This document shows positions 25,648 to 33,674 of a stretch of DNA of 64,000 bases, one piece after another. The stretch's first letter is position 1; every line of letters begins with the position of its first letter. The DNA lies in the NCBI RefSeq assembly GCF_016908495.1, contig NZ_JAFBDZ010000007.1, positions 100,714 to 164,713 of the forward strand, given 5' to 3'. Source of the stretch: Rossellomorea pakistanensis (GTDB lineage Bacteria; Bacillota; Bacilli; Bacillales; Bacillaceae_B). The notes under the pieces were generated by a model. It saw only the letters and a list, made by a program, of their open reading frames with translations, was not told the origin of the DNA and did not search any database. Both the position numbers and the translations under genes were made by a program.

Positions 25648-26892
25648 TCAAGAAAGTAAGCTTAACTCTTCAGAGGGGAATGTACCTGTTACAATGTTTC
25701 CTTTAAAAATAACAGCATGACGCTTTGAGACTCTAGCGACTGCTTCGGCTGAACAGGAAGCCTCTACAAAAGCAAAGGTTGCAGGGTCTCCAACCTTTGG
25801 CCACTGCTTCGTTCCGTTCTCATCGAGAGGTGTTTGGCCATTTGTAGCAAACCCTAAAGCTTTTGCTAATGCTTGTTCATGAATCCAGTGGAATCTTTGA
25901 GCAAGGGTATTCGCTTTCACCAACATATCTCCAGTTCCAAAAGGATTCCAATGATCTCGAATCGTATCAGTCCCTAACATGACTCGAACACCTTTGTCAT
26001 GAAGGTATGGAATTGGAATAACTGACTGTCTAACAGGGACGGTAGAAGCGATACTAATTCCTAGATTTGCAAACTTCTCCGCGATTTCAGTTACTTCTTT
26101 TTCAGGAACATCTCCTAAACCAAGTGCATGGCTAACGGTCACTCGATTATGCCAGCCGGCTTCTTCTGTTAATTGTGCTAACCTTTTCATCGTATAAATA
26201 CCTAGTTGTCCACCATCATGTAAGTGAAAATCTATGTCAGCATTAAATTCCACCGCTATGTCCATTAAAGTAGTTAATGATTTTTCTATATCATCATCGA
26301 CGGTAGCCGGGTCCACAGACCCAACCATATTAGCCCCTTTACGCATCGCTTCTTTTACGAGTTGGACAGAATGACTTCTCAGTAAACCGTGTTGAGGAAA
26401 AGCGACGATTTCTGTCTCAATTTTATTTTTATATGATTCGATAGCTTCTAATGTAGCTTCTAGGTTTCTCAATCCAACAACTTGATCAATATTGCAGTGA
26501 GTCCGAACAAAGGTTGTTCCGTTTTGAAGCTCTAGTTCGAGAATTTTTTCAGCCCTTTCTTTCGCTGTTGGAAGCAATTTTGGCAAGAGAGTTTGTTCTT
26601 CGTGAATGCGTGTAAAAACATTCTTATACGGGGTTGGTGCTTTCCAAGGACCGCCATAATAAGTTTTGTCGATATGGATATGCATTTCTGCAAAGGTAGG
26701 TAAAGCCAGTAGAGATCGTGCGTCTTGAGATATAGCATCGCCAGGAAGAGCTTTATCGGATGTCACAATATCCTTAATGATCCCATCCTCAATTAGAAGA
26801 TGAAATAAGTCCGTTTTAGTGCCTATGACCACTTCATTTTCATATATAAACCCTGTCTCTAACCGAACATTGGTTAGCCAATAGCTTTTCAT
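25648..26892 (-). CDS. cytosine-deaminase-like amidohydrolase
   Basis: A 414-residue metal-dependent hydrolase of the CodA/N-acyl-amino-acid superfamily. Metal and catalytic positions are visible as AEMHIHIDKTY near residue 70, FPQHG near 167, DFHLHDGGQLG near 220, VSHALGLGD near 253 and MLGTDTIRD near 305. It should deaminate or hydrolyse a nitrogen heterocycle in the cytoplasm. Neighbouring SSS/DUF3311 and NCS2 transporters and a DeoR regulator suggest a small catabolic locus. The precise substrate is not assigned. Confidence 0.82.
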   Translation of the reverse strand: MKSYWLTNVRLETGFIYENEVVIGTKTDLFHLLIEDGIIKDIVTSDKALPGDAISQDARSLLALPTFAEMHIHIDKTYYGGPWKAPTPYKNVFTRIHEEQTLLPKLLPTAKERAEKILELELQNGTTFVRTHCNIDQVVGLRNLEATLEAIESYKNKIETEIVAFPQHGLLRSHSVQLVKEAMRKGANMVGSVDPATVDDDIEKSLTTLMDIAVEFNADIDFHLHDGGQLGIYTMKRLAQLTEEAGWHNRVTVSHALGLGDVPEKEVTEIAEKFANLGISIASTVPVRQSVIPIPYLHDKGVRVMLGTDTIRDHWNPFGTGDMLVKANTLAQRFHWIHEQALAKALGFATNGQTPLDENGTKQWPKVGDPATFAFVEASCSAEAVARVSKRHAVIFKGNIVTGTFPSEELSLLS

Positions 26893-27019
26893 AAAAAATC
26901 CTCCTTACTATTGTATTTATATATCAATAACAAATATTGGATATCCAGCTTCCTCATTAGTTCCATTATCTCGGACATGATCATTAAAAATCCTGTCCCA
27001 TTCTGTAAATTGGCTATAA

Positions 27020-27790
27020 TCATGACTCTTCTTCAGGAACGACAATGACTTCGATACCATGGTGACTTAGCACTTCATCCACGTTTTTTGGTACTTCCTT
27101 ATCTGTCACCACTATATCGATAGCCTCTAAATCACAAGCCTTTTGGAAAAAAGTTTTATTAAATTTTGTCGAATCTGCTAGAACAATAACTTTTTCAGAA
27201 CGTTTAATGATTTCATGTATAAGGAGTCCTTCTTCCTCAATGGAGGTGGACAGACCTTCTGAAGATATTCCACAGGTACCAATCACACATTTGTTCACCA
27301 TAAAATCTTGAACGTTTCGAATCGCTCTTGAACCATAAATTGCTTGGTGTTTATGACTTAATGTCCCACCTAATAAATTTATTGCAATATCCTCTCTTTG
27401 ACATAAGACATTGGCAATGTTAATTGAATGGGTCACGATATTATGGTTCCTACTCGTTAAATGCTTTGCTAAATGTTGAACAGTTGTAGAGGCATCTAAA
27501 ATAAGATGATCTCCGTCATTAATCAAAGTAGCAGCAAATTTGCCAATTTTACTTTTTGCCTTGGATGCCATGTTCATACGTTGATCATAATTGTAGACTT
27601 CATTGGAGAGTAAAGGCCTTTTTGCCCCGCCTCGTATTCGGATAACTTTCCTCCCCTCTTCTAGTTTGATCAAATCTCTTCTCGCTGTGTCTTTGGACAC
27701 ATGATTCAAATCACAAATTGTTTCAATGTCAATCCGTTCGTGTTCGTTTAAATATTGGACAATTGCTTCTAATCGTTCATCCTGTAACAT
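27020..27790 (-). CDS. DeoR-family transcriptional regulator
   Basis: A 256-residue repressor with an N-terminal DeoR winged helix (MLQDERLEAIVQYLNEHERI, then HVSKDTARRDLIKLEE) and the wing IRIRGGAKRP. The C-terminal sugar-phosphate-like sensor contains DGDHLILDASTTVQHLAKHL. It precedes the amidohydrolase gene in the same orientation, so control of that locus is likely. Repeated TTAAGTTTTTTTGCA boxes upstream of its start may be its own operators. Confidence 0.88.
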   Translation of the reverse strand: MLQDERLEAIVQYLNEHERIDIETICDLNHVSKDTARRDLIKLEEGRKVIRIRGGAKRPLLSNEVYNYDQRMNMASKAKSKIGKFAATLINDGDHLILDASTTVQHLAKHLTSRNHNIVTHSINIANVLCQREDIAINLLGGTLSHKHQAIYGSRAIRNVQDFMVNKCVIGTCGISSEGLSTSIEEEGLLIHEIIKRSEKVIVLADSTKFNKTFFQKACDLEAIDIVVTDKEVPKNVDEVLSHHGIEVIVVPEEES

Positions 27791-27823
27791 GTTCTCACCT
27801 CATATTTTGAATTATAAGACATT

Positions 27824-27880
27824 TTAAGTTTTTTTGCAACAAAATCACCAATAATTTAAGTTTAATTAAGTTTTTTTGCA
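27824..27880 (-). promoter_or_regulatory. direct repeats upstream of the DeoR gene, putative operators
   Basis: TTAAGTTTTTTTGCA occurs twice, 42 bp apart (four helical turns), with a further TTTAAGTTT between the copies. The position just upstream of the deoR-type gene fits autoregulation. Binding is inferred. Confidence 0.5.
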
Positions 27881-28131
27881 TTTTAAAGACATTGAATTTA
27901 AATTACACTCATTCTTTTTCATGGCAATACAAATAGGAATATGTAATAACTTGAATATTTTAGAAGCTTTAATACTTTACTTATTAATAGTTAACCTCCT
28001 ATTCAAAGTCAGGAAATATATGGTATAATCATTTTGTTCTTACTCTATACCCAGCACTTATTATGATCATTTATAAGAAAACAAGCGTCCTAGTAGTAGG
28101 GAAATATTAAAACCATGAGGAGGTTATAAGA

Positions 28132-28395
28132 ATGCAGAAGTACAGAAGGAGAAACACACCTGCTTTTACATTTTTAGCTTATTTCACATTTTTTGCAGGA
28201 GTAGCTTTGTTTTGCATTGGATTATACAATGCTGATGGCCTACAACTAAATGAAAAAGGCTACTACATTGCCGTTATGATTCTAGTGGCCGTAGGAGCGA
28301 TCCTAACTCAAAAGGTGACAAGGGATAATGCGGAGGATAACGAAATCATTGCCGAACAGGAAAGAAAACAGAATTTATCTAATCATGTAGATTAA
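28132..28395 (+). CDS. YiaA/YiaB-family two-helix membrane protein
   Basis: An 87-residue protein with two membrane helices (about 12-31 and 44-63). The family pattern is visible in FCIGLYNADGLQLNEKGYY and in LTQKVTRDN after helix 2. The tail is charged. The function of the family is unknown. RBS GAGGAGGTT precedes the ATG. It is monocistronic, followed at once by two intergenic repeats. Confidence 0.85.
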   Translation: MQKYRRRNTPAFTFLAYFTFFAGVALFCIGLYNADGLQLNEKGYYIAVMILVAVGAILTQKVTRDNAEDNEIIAEQERKQNLSNHVD

Positions 28396-28397
28396 TA

Positions 28398-28520
28398 GAA
28401 AAGCGGAAGCGCCTCGAACAGCTCTGACAAGCATAAGGCGAGCTAACTAGAAAGGGCGCCTTTTCCCATTCTAAGGGGCTTGACTTATGACTCGAAAGCC
28501 TAGGCGCTGGAGATGGACAC
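28398..28520. repeat. dispersed Bacillus-type palindromic repeat
   Basis: Begins AAAAGCGGAAGCGCCTCG and ends AGGCGCTGGAGATGGACA, so the outer GCGCCT/AGGCGC arms are inverted. The interior carries GACAAGCATAAGGCGAGC and further self-complementary GGGCGCC. It is GC-richer than its surroundings. I recognise this general pattern as a repeat scattered between genes in many Bacillaceae genomes, but cannot name it. Confidence 0.65.
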
Positions 28521-28542
28521 TCGAAAGTAGGTGGACTTAATT

Positions 28543-28640
28543 ATTTGTCCAATTTCGAAGATAATTTGTCCGTTATAGTGCTTTTTTTATCCATAATGGT
28601 CATTAATTTGTCCAGAATCAAAATATATTGACCAATCGAC
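28543..28640 (-). repeat. 21-bp-phased ATTTGTCC array, copy C
   Basis: ATTTGTCC starts at 28543, 28564 and 28606, and a decayed unit TTTTATCC sits at 28585, so all four keep the 21-bp step. The array ends in AAATATATTGACC and TCGACAA, matching the end blocks of the arrays near 7.2 and 7.4 kb, in the same orientation. Confidence 0.82.
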
Positions 28641-28693
28641 AAAGTTCGGCATTTTCCGATCCATCTATTTCATTTTTCGCAGCATATACATTG

Positions 28694-28724
28694 AAAAAAA
28701 GAAGACCTACACATAATGGCCTTC
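28694..28724 (-). terminator. terminator of yvbH
   Basis: On the minus strand GAAGGCC pairs with GGTCTTC (one G-U) and is followed by seven Ts, about 20 bases after the stop. Confidence 0.8.
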
Positions 28725-28745
28725 CCTTTTGCTCTATATATTCCC

Positions 28746-29360
28746 TTAGTTATTAATATATTTCTCAAAAACAGATCCAAAGTCTTTTTCGTGGTATTTT
28801 TCACGTACAGAAGATAACCATTCAAATCCGAAGTCTGTTAGCTCTTTATATGTAGCAGCTAGGTTATTATCATCTGTTCTTGAGTTTTGTAAAATGCTAA
28901 CTGCTTTATCCATGCTTTGTGTGGCCATATTAGTGGAAATTCCATTTTCATATGTGATTTCAGCAATACGGAGAAGAGCTTTGTAAAGGTCTTTTAACTG
29001 TTCAATTTGATCTTTTCTAACATCAATATCAAATTTATGATTACCTAACATAAATTTAATCTCAACATCCATATCAATTTTCCCGGCAGTTTCAAGCATA
29101 ACATTTGAAATTTCATACTGGGTATATGGGTAACGCTTCAACGTTCTTTTCGAAGACGCTGCGCTCGCACCATCAACATGTATAATGGCTAGATTCGTAA
29201 AGCAATACTCATCCGCTTTCGTTTTAATTAAAAAGTAAATTTTTTCATCATCTTCATGCATTACGTAATCATCGGCGTCTGTTTTGTCGTAATCAACCGG
29301 AGAAATAATTTTTCCAATATCAGATAATCCTAAGGCATCTGCAGCCATTTTTTTAAACAT
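28746..29360 (-). CDS. yvbH: PH-domain protein, YvbH-like
   Basis: A 204-residue soluble protein. The N-terminal bacterial PH-like domain (about 10-125) includes DEKIYFLIKTKADEYCFTN and KRYPYTQYEISNVMLETAG. The C-terminal helical part (about 130-204) matches the YvbH oligomerisation region. No catalytic motif is seen. Close relatives are widespread in bacilli with no known function. Confidence 0.8.
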   Translation of the reverse strand: MFKKMAADALGLSDIGKIISPVDYDKTDADDYVMHEDDEKIYFLIKTKADEYCFTNLAIIHVDGASAASSKRTLKRYPYTQYEISNVMLETAGKIDMDVEIKFMLGNHKFDIDVRKDQIEQLKDLYKALLRIAEITYENGISTNMATQSMDKAVSILQNSRTDDNNLAATYKELTDFGFEWLSSVREKYHEKDFGSVFEKYINN

Positions 29361-29459
29361 GCTATCATCCCTTCAAAAATAGATTCGTAGAGTCAAAAGC
29401 CCTTTATCATTTTATCAATTGAATTCGACTTATAAAACCTTTTTCGGAATTTTCCCCAT

Positions 29460-29921
29460 TTAACCCCAATACTTCTCCATGATTGCAAAAGACCAATCCG
29501 GTTGTTTCACTTTACCTTTAGGAAGAAACTCTTTCATCACAGGTTTAATATCTAAAACAGGGGTTCCGTCAAGGGCATCTAAACCTTTTACAATCAAGAC
29601 TCTGCCGCTATGTTCTAAAAGCTCTACAGTAGTTAAACCTAGCTTATTGGGTCTGTTTTTCCCTCTTTGAGCAAAGATCCCAACCTCAGGAAAGGCTTTG
29701 TTGTTTCTTGGATGTCTCGCACCTCGTTGTATTTTATTGTCTGAAGCTCTATTAAAATAAAAGATTACTTCTAAGTGAGAGAAGTCTACAATTCCTTGCA
29801 ACGAAGCTTCATTAAATTCTTTAGAAAGTTCAATTTCCGATACAACTGTACCCCAATGATCGTCTTCGATTTCTTTGCGGATGTTACGCACAAATGCAAT
29901 TGGTTTAATCGTAAACTCCAT
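29460..29921 (-). CDS. trmO: tRNA (t6A37) N6-methyltransferase TrmO-like (TsaA/YaeB fold)
   Basis: A 153-residue TsaA-domain protein. Family marks are PIAFVRN at the start, GIVDFSHLEVIFYF near residue 42, RGARHPRNN near 66, and GIFAQRGKNRPNKLGLTTVE near 80, followed by GLDALDGTPVLDIKP. In characterised members the enzyme uses S-adenosylmethionine to methylate N6-threonylcarbamoyladenosine in tRNA-Thr. This version has only the catalytic domain. Activity here is by family. Confidence 0.82.
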   Translation of the reverse strand: MEFTIKPIAFVRNIRKEIEDDHWGTVVSEIELSKEFNEASLQGIVDFSHLEVIFYFNRASDNKIQRGARHPRNNKAFPEVGIFAQRGKNRPNKLGLTTVELLEHSGRVLIVKGLDALDGTPVLDIKPVMKEFLPKGKVKQPDWSFAIMEKYWG

Positions 29922-29940
29922 GCTGCCGCTTCCTTTCTAA

Positions 29941-30558
29941 TTAAATAACCGTCCAGCTTTTCTCTAACTTTATGAAGTTGCCCGAAATACTCTCAAAAAA
30001 ATCCTTCACACCCAATATATTCAATAAGGAAGGGAGCTTAATGTCTACATATCTTTGATGTAAAGAACTATTCTGCCAAAATGAGGCGACTAAATACTGA
30101 TGATCCCGTTTACAAAATACACCTGATAGCATTCCTGGAGAGTTTCCCATCCCTTTATTCCACACTTCATTTTGTATTTGTTCAAAATATGATTGCCTTC
30201 TTTCTATTTCAGAAATACGAAGCAATGTCCCCTCTGATAAGGATTTCATTAATGAATCCCTTCCTATGCCCATATCTGACAGTTTTTCATAAACTCTAAC
30301 AGAAATTTTCCTATATGTACTTCGTTGATTACTTTTATAAAAAATGCCATCATGGATATACTTCATGAACCGCTGATACGAATCCTCATTTTCCCAAAAG
30401 GCTAGAATTCCAGCTTCTACTGGATTTTTCTCATCCCATCCGCCTACTTGCCCAATAAATCCATCTACATTCCTTAATGCCTTCCACTCCTTTTGCGCTT
30501 CTGAAAATAAAGCTTGCTTATCAAAATCAACTTGACACTTGACCCATTTGATTAGCAT
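29941..30558 (-). CDS. ydbC: YdbC-like protein (DUF4937)
   Basis: A 205-residue protein beginning MLIKWVKCQVDFDKQALFSE, then FIGQVGGWDEKNPVEAGILA and FWENEDSYQRFMKYIHD. That ferredoxin-like block resembles antibiotic-biosynthesis monooxygenase folds. The second half repeats the idea (YLVASFWQNSSLHQRY). It matches the B. subtilis YdbC/DUF4937 type, of unknown function. The internal Met start is chosen because GTGGTGATCG precedes it. It lies 13 bases after the signal peptidase gene, so the two are probably cotranscribed. Confidence 0.72.
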   Translation of the reverse strand: MLIKWVKCQVDFDKQALFSEAQKEWKALRNVDGFIGQVGGWDEKNPVEAGILAFWENEDSYQRFMKYIHDGIFYKSNQRSTYRKISVRVYEKLSDMGIGRDSLMKSLSEGTLLRISEIERRQSYFEQIQNEVWNKGMGNSPGMLSGVFCKRDHQYLVASFWQNSSLHQRYVDIKLPSLLNILGVKDFFESISGNFIKLEKSWTVI

Positions 30559-30571
30559 TCGATCACCACAC

Positions 30572-31108
30572 TTATTCAGGAGTCCCAATTTCATTTAGAG
30601 GAAAAAAACGAAACCCTACTTCTCCGACAACGGATTCATTACTAATAGAACCAAACTCTCTACTATCTGTACTATTCAAACGATTGTCCCCCATTACAAA
30701 ATAGTTGTCTTTCGGAACCGTGATAGGTCCGAAATCTCCGGTAAGCTTTTTCATTCCTGCTTGTTCAGCGATTTTGCGATTTTGTGATAAATATGATTCT
30801 TGATAGACCTTTCCATTTATAAATAACTGATCATTGTTCATTTCAATCGTATCATCTGGCAAGCCGATGACTCTTTTAATGAAATTCTTCTCTGAAATTG
30901 GAGAACGGAAGACAATCACATCAAAATGATCGATTTCACTAATCTTAGACACTACAAGCCTATTATTATTTTCAAATGTCGGCATCATTGATTCGCCTTG
31001 AACGGCCACTGGTGCAAATAAGAATTGGCGGCAAATAAATGCGATCATTAAAGCAAAAAATATCGATTTAATCCAAGAAAAAACTTCTTTCTTTGTGTTA
31101 TCTCGCAA
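30572..31108 (-). CDS. type I signal peptidase (SipS-like)
   Basis: A 178-residue membrane peptidase with one N-terminal helix (about 12-30). The catalytic Ser lies in VQGESMMPTFE near residue 40 and the Lys in NFIKRVIGLPDD near residue 78. The C-terminal box is GDNRLNSTDSREFG. Unlike SipW in this window it is the bacterial Ser-Lys type. It removes signal peptides from exported preproteins. The start is TTG behind AGGAGG. Confidence 0.92.
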   Translation of the reverse strand: MRDNTKKEVFSWIKSIFFALMIAFICRQFLFAPVAVQGESMMPTFENNNRLVVSKISEIDHFDVIVFRSPISEKNFIKRVIGLPDDTIEMNNDQLFINGKVYQESYLSQNRKIAEQAGMKKLTGDFGPITVPKDNYFVMGDNRLNSTDSREFGSISNESVVGEVGFRFFPLNEIGTPE

Positions 31109-31181
31109 TGTTCACCCCTCCTATCGTATTTATTCACATTATACCATATTATGGTTATTCATCGCCAAATTTAGTAGAATC

Positions 31182-31218
31182 AAAAAAGAGGCTTCCCCAA
31201 ACAGTGTGCAAGCCCCTT
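31182..31218 (-). terminator. terminator of the isochorismatase-like gene
   Basis: On the minus strand AAGGGGCTT pairs with AAGCCTCTT (one G-U) and is followed by Ts. Confidence 0.75.
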
Positions 31219-31245
31219 CAATCAATTTATATTCTTGTACGCTAC

Positions 31246-31809
31246 TTATCTATAAGAGTTATGGGTTGGATGAAACAAGTCTTCTTCTGCCTTTCGAACC
31301 ATCGAAAAATGATCTACATTGTAGTGGCCATGAAGTGTTTCATTATGGTGCTGTATGATTTGTTCGGCAGATAAGGTTGATGTATCACTTGTTGAGTGAC
31401 CATCCCCCACTAATGTGACATCAAATCCATTTACTGTCGCCGTTCTGACTGCTGAGTCTATACAGTGCTCTGTTTTACACCCCATGATCACAAGGTGTTC
31501 AACCTTGTTTTCTACTAGATAATTTTTTAATTCTGTTCCATAAAACGAATTCGTCGCTTCTTTATCAAATACTTTTGACATTTCCGGTACTTCAATATTC
31601 TCATGAACTTGAAACCCCTCACCTTCACCCTCACCGACATCCGTATCTCTTACAAAAACGACTAAAGCATTTGATTCCAAAGCTTTTTTAATAACAGAAT
31701 TAATCGTCATAATCAACTTTTCTTTGTTAAAAACACTTTTTTCTTCCTCGTTCCCCTCGATTAACTCCTGTTGGGCATCAATAACCACTAAAGCTTGCTT
31801 CAATAGCAT
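31246..31809 (-). CDS. isochorismatase-family cysteine hydrolase
   Basis: A 187-residue hydrolase. The catalytic triad is visible as Asp in ALVVIDAQQELIEG near residue 11, Lys in the FDKEAT/NSFYGT segment, and Cys in VIMGCKTEHCIDSAVRTA near residue 117. The CxxxxCI arrangement is that of YcaC/PncA-like cysteine hydrolases rather than true isochorismatases. The substrate is probably a small amide. RBS AAGGAGATGG precedes ATG. A very short frame with a strong ribosome site lies just upstream. Confidence 0.85.
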   Translation of the reverse strand: MLLKQALVVIDAQQELIEGNEEEKSVFNKEKLIMTINSVIKKALESNALVVFVRDTDVGEGEGEGFQVHENIEVPEMSKVFDKEATNSFYGTELKNYLVENKVEHLVIMGCKTEHCIDSAVRTATVNGFDVTLVGDGHSTSDTSTLSAEQIIQHHNETLHGHYNVDHFSMVRKAEEDLFHPTHNSYR

Positions 31810-31829
31810 CCATCTCCTTTAATCAAAAT

Positions 31830-31874
31830 TTAGATCTGTTCCTTTGCACCTTTTTGGTTTTCATTTGTCATCAT
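31830..31874 (-). CDS. candidate 14-residue leader peptide upstream of the isochorismatase-like gene
   Basis: The peptide would read MMTNENQKGAKEQI, with AAAAGGAGGCGGTT in ideal position before the first ATG. It ends 20 bases before the next start. It is too short for homology. The strong ribosome site is the only evidence, so it may be a leader peptide, a small protein or chance. Confidence 0.4.
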   Translation of the reverse strand: MMTNENQKGAKEQI

Positions 31875-32330
31875 AACCGCCTCCTTTTATATGAATTTTA
31901 ACATAATTCCGAAAACTATAGGTAAACGAGTTTAATTTAACAAATTTTCTATAATCCAGGGCAGTAACATTTCCCGTTTAATCTGTATGAAACTTCTTTT
32001 TAAAGATCCATATGTTTGTAACTATAATTGTTAAGGTCGAGAATACGAATGTCGTTAATATATTCGATACTACGTCTGTGTTGACTGTTCCTACAATTAG
32101 TACTTTCATGGCATGTTTACTCATGCTTGCCGGATTCACATGGTCTATGACAGGACTTAAACCAACTATGATTCTACATCCAGTAGAAATACAATCGAAA
32201 TTAACGCGATTATTCCCTGACTATTAAAAAATTGGTACTGATCATCGTCGTGAAAGATACGATAAAAAACAAAAAACCGGATACTCCCATTCGAACCAAT
32301 GGCGTTACCATTATTCCTGAATGATAAGTT
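31875..32330. other. intergenic region, no convincing gene
   Basis: About 450 bases between the isochorismatase-like gene and the next terminator. One 71-codon plus-strand frame exists but has no ribosome site or family resemblance. I see no other structure. Confidence 0.4.
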
Positions 32331-32375
32331 AAGAGGGCTGTTCCGAATCCTATATAGACAGCCCTCTTCTTTTTT
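32331..32375. terminator. terminator between the intergenic region and the CxxCGR membrane protein gene
   Basis: Perfect 11-bp stem AAGAGGGCTGT/ACAGCCCTCTT with a 16-base loop. Its T-run is on the plus-strand side (CTTTTTT); it also lies right after the stop of the minus-strand membrane protein gene. Confidence 0.7.
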
Positions 32376-32392
32376 AAAAAAATGCTAAATTG

Positions 32393-33499
32393 TTAGTGTC
32401 TGCCACAATACTTACATTGTCCCCGCCTGCGCATATAATAGGCAAAAGTTGCTGCCCCTAGGGAAATACCCCACGGTAACCAGAACAATGTTGGTCCAAA
32501 TTCTCCCCAATTATCGATTGTGATACTAAAGGTGCCATTAACGATCCCGGAGATGATTTGGATGCTAGTCTTTAGCCCTGCTACGGTTATTATGGCAGAT
32601 GCCATTGTTGCTGGAGCAACTACGAACCAGATGGGGATCCGCTTCTTTGCCAGGAATAGACACCAGCGTGGAAAGGTCTCGCCCCAACTCTGTATAAGCC
32701 CGAGACTAAGAATGGCACCGCCAATATGAAGTCCTCCAAGAATGAACTCTACCATTTTTCCTTCAAGGGAGGTGTTTGCAACCCACACTTCTCCGCTTAC
32801 TCCTAATGGAATACCCGCAGCCCATGCCCAGCGAACGATTCCATAAGGCAAGGCCAGGATAATGGAAATATAGGTGAACCACTTTCCCCATTGAGTCATT
32901 GATATTGATGAAGTTCCCTTAGAAGCGTCAATTCGACCGCAATTCCCGCACGCTTCCCGCGTTCGAAGATGGTAGGCCACTGCTGCTGCCCCCCATATGA
33001 ACCCGCCAATGATGCAGAATACTTGATTTACTACTAACCAATCAATAAGGTCAAAATGCAAGGCAAACATATATGCGAAGTTCTGCACAATTCGGACATC
33101 AGGAACCACCAAAATAAGAGTTACACACATTAACATGGAAAAGGAGAGTATCAAAACCTTTGGAATCCATCTTCCCCATGACTGGACCATCGCCAATGCG
33201 ACCACTATACCAACTAGACATATAATCGCTATAGCCGTTCCGCCTACATCTGCACTAAGGTTAGATAAGAATGACCCCATCATATCTCCTCGGGTATCAT
33301 TCTCACCAAAAGGAAAACCTCCCCCTCCTAATGCCCAATAAAATCCAAGCAAACAATATAGAATAGACCAACCCAATGAGGCATACCCAACCCACCAATG
33401 CCAACGAGCTAAAAAAGAGCGTGGTTTAGGTGAGAAATTTGAAGCCATGTTCGCTCTATCTTCCCTCGACTCTCGCATTACTTTTTCACTATCGCCCAT
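32393..33499 (-). CDS. membrane protein with internal duplication and two CxxCGR motifs
   Basis: A 368-residue polytopic protein with about eight to ten helices. The halves look alike. Each has a Trp-rich start (WHWWVGYASLGWSILYCLLG; WGKWFTYISIILALPYGIVR), a GG-x-AI helix followed by QSWGR or QSWGE, and ends in AYHLRTREACGNCGR or AYYMRRRGQCKYCGR. The paired Cys could bind metal or form disulfides. I recall similar proteins mainly from actinobacteria, and the gene is visibly GC-richer than its neighbours, which suggests transfer. Function unknown. Confidence 0.65.
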   Translation of the reverse strand: MGDSEKVMRESREDRANMASNFSPKPRSFLARWHWWVGYASLGWSILYCLLGFYWALGGGGFPFGENDTRGDMMGSFLSNLSADVGGTAIAIICLVGIVVALAMVQSWGRWIPKVLILSFSMLMCVTLILVVPDVRIVQNFAYMFALHFDLIDWLVVNQVFCIIGGFIWGAAAVAYHLRTREACGNCGRIDASKGTSSISMTQWGKWFTYISIILALPYGIVRWAWAAGIPLGVSGEVWVANTSLEGKMVEFILGGLHIGGAILSLGLIQSWGETFPRWCLFLAKKRIPIWFVVAPATMASAIITVAGLKTSIQIISGIVNGTFSITIDNWGEFGPTLFWLPWGISLGAATFAYYMRRRGQCKYCGRH

Positions 33500-33674
33500 A
33501 TAGCCCCAGCTCCTTAAGATTAAGTACCGTATTATATACTTCTACTTTGATATTACAATATAGGAATAAATTAACAATGGGTCTGTAGATGTGTTAATGA
33601 ATACTCCTAAGGGACCTTTTTGACCTTCGAAATAATAGGAATGATAAAAAAGTGGGGTGCCTAAAAATAGGAGG

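Noticed and set aside
32012..32227. Plus-strand frame of 71 codons
   Set aside because: No Shine-Dalgarno site, no recognisable family and composition like the surrounding non-coding DNA.
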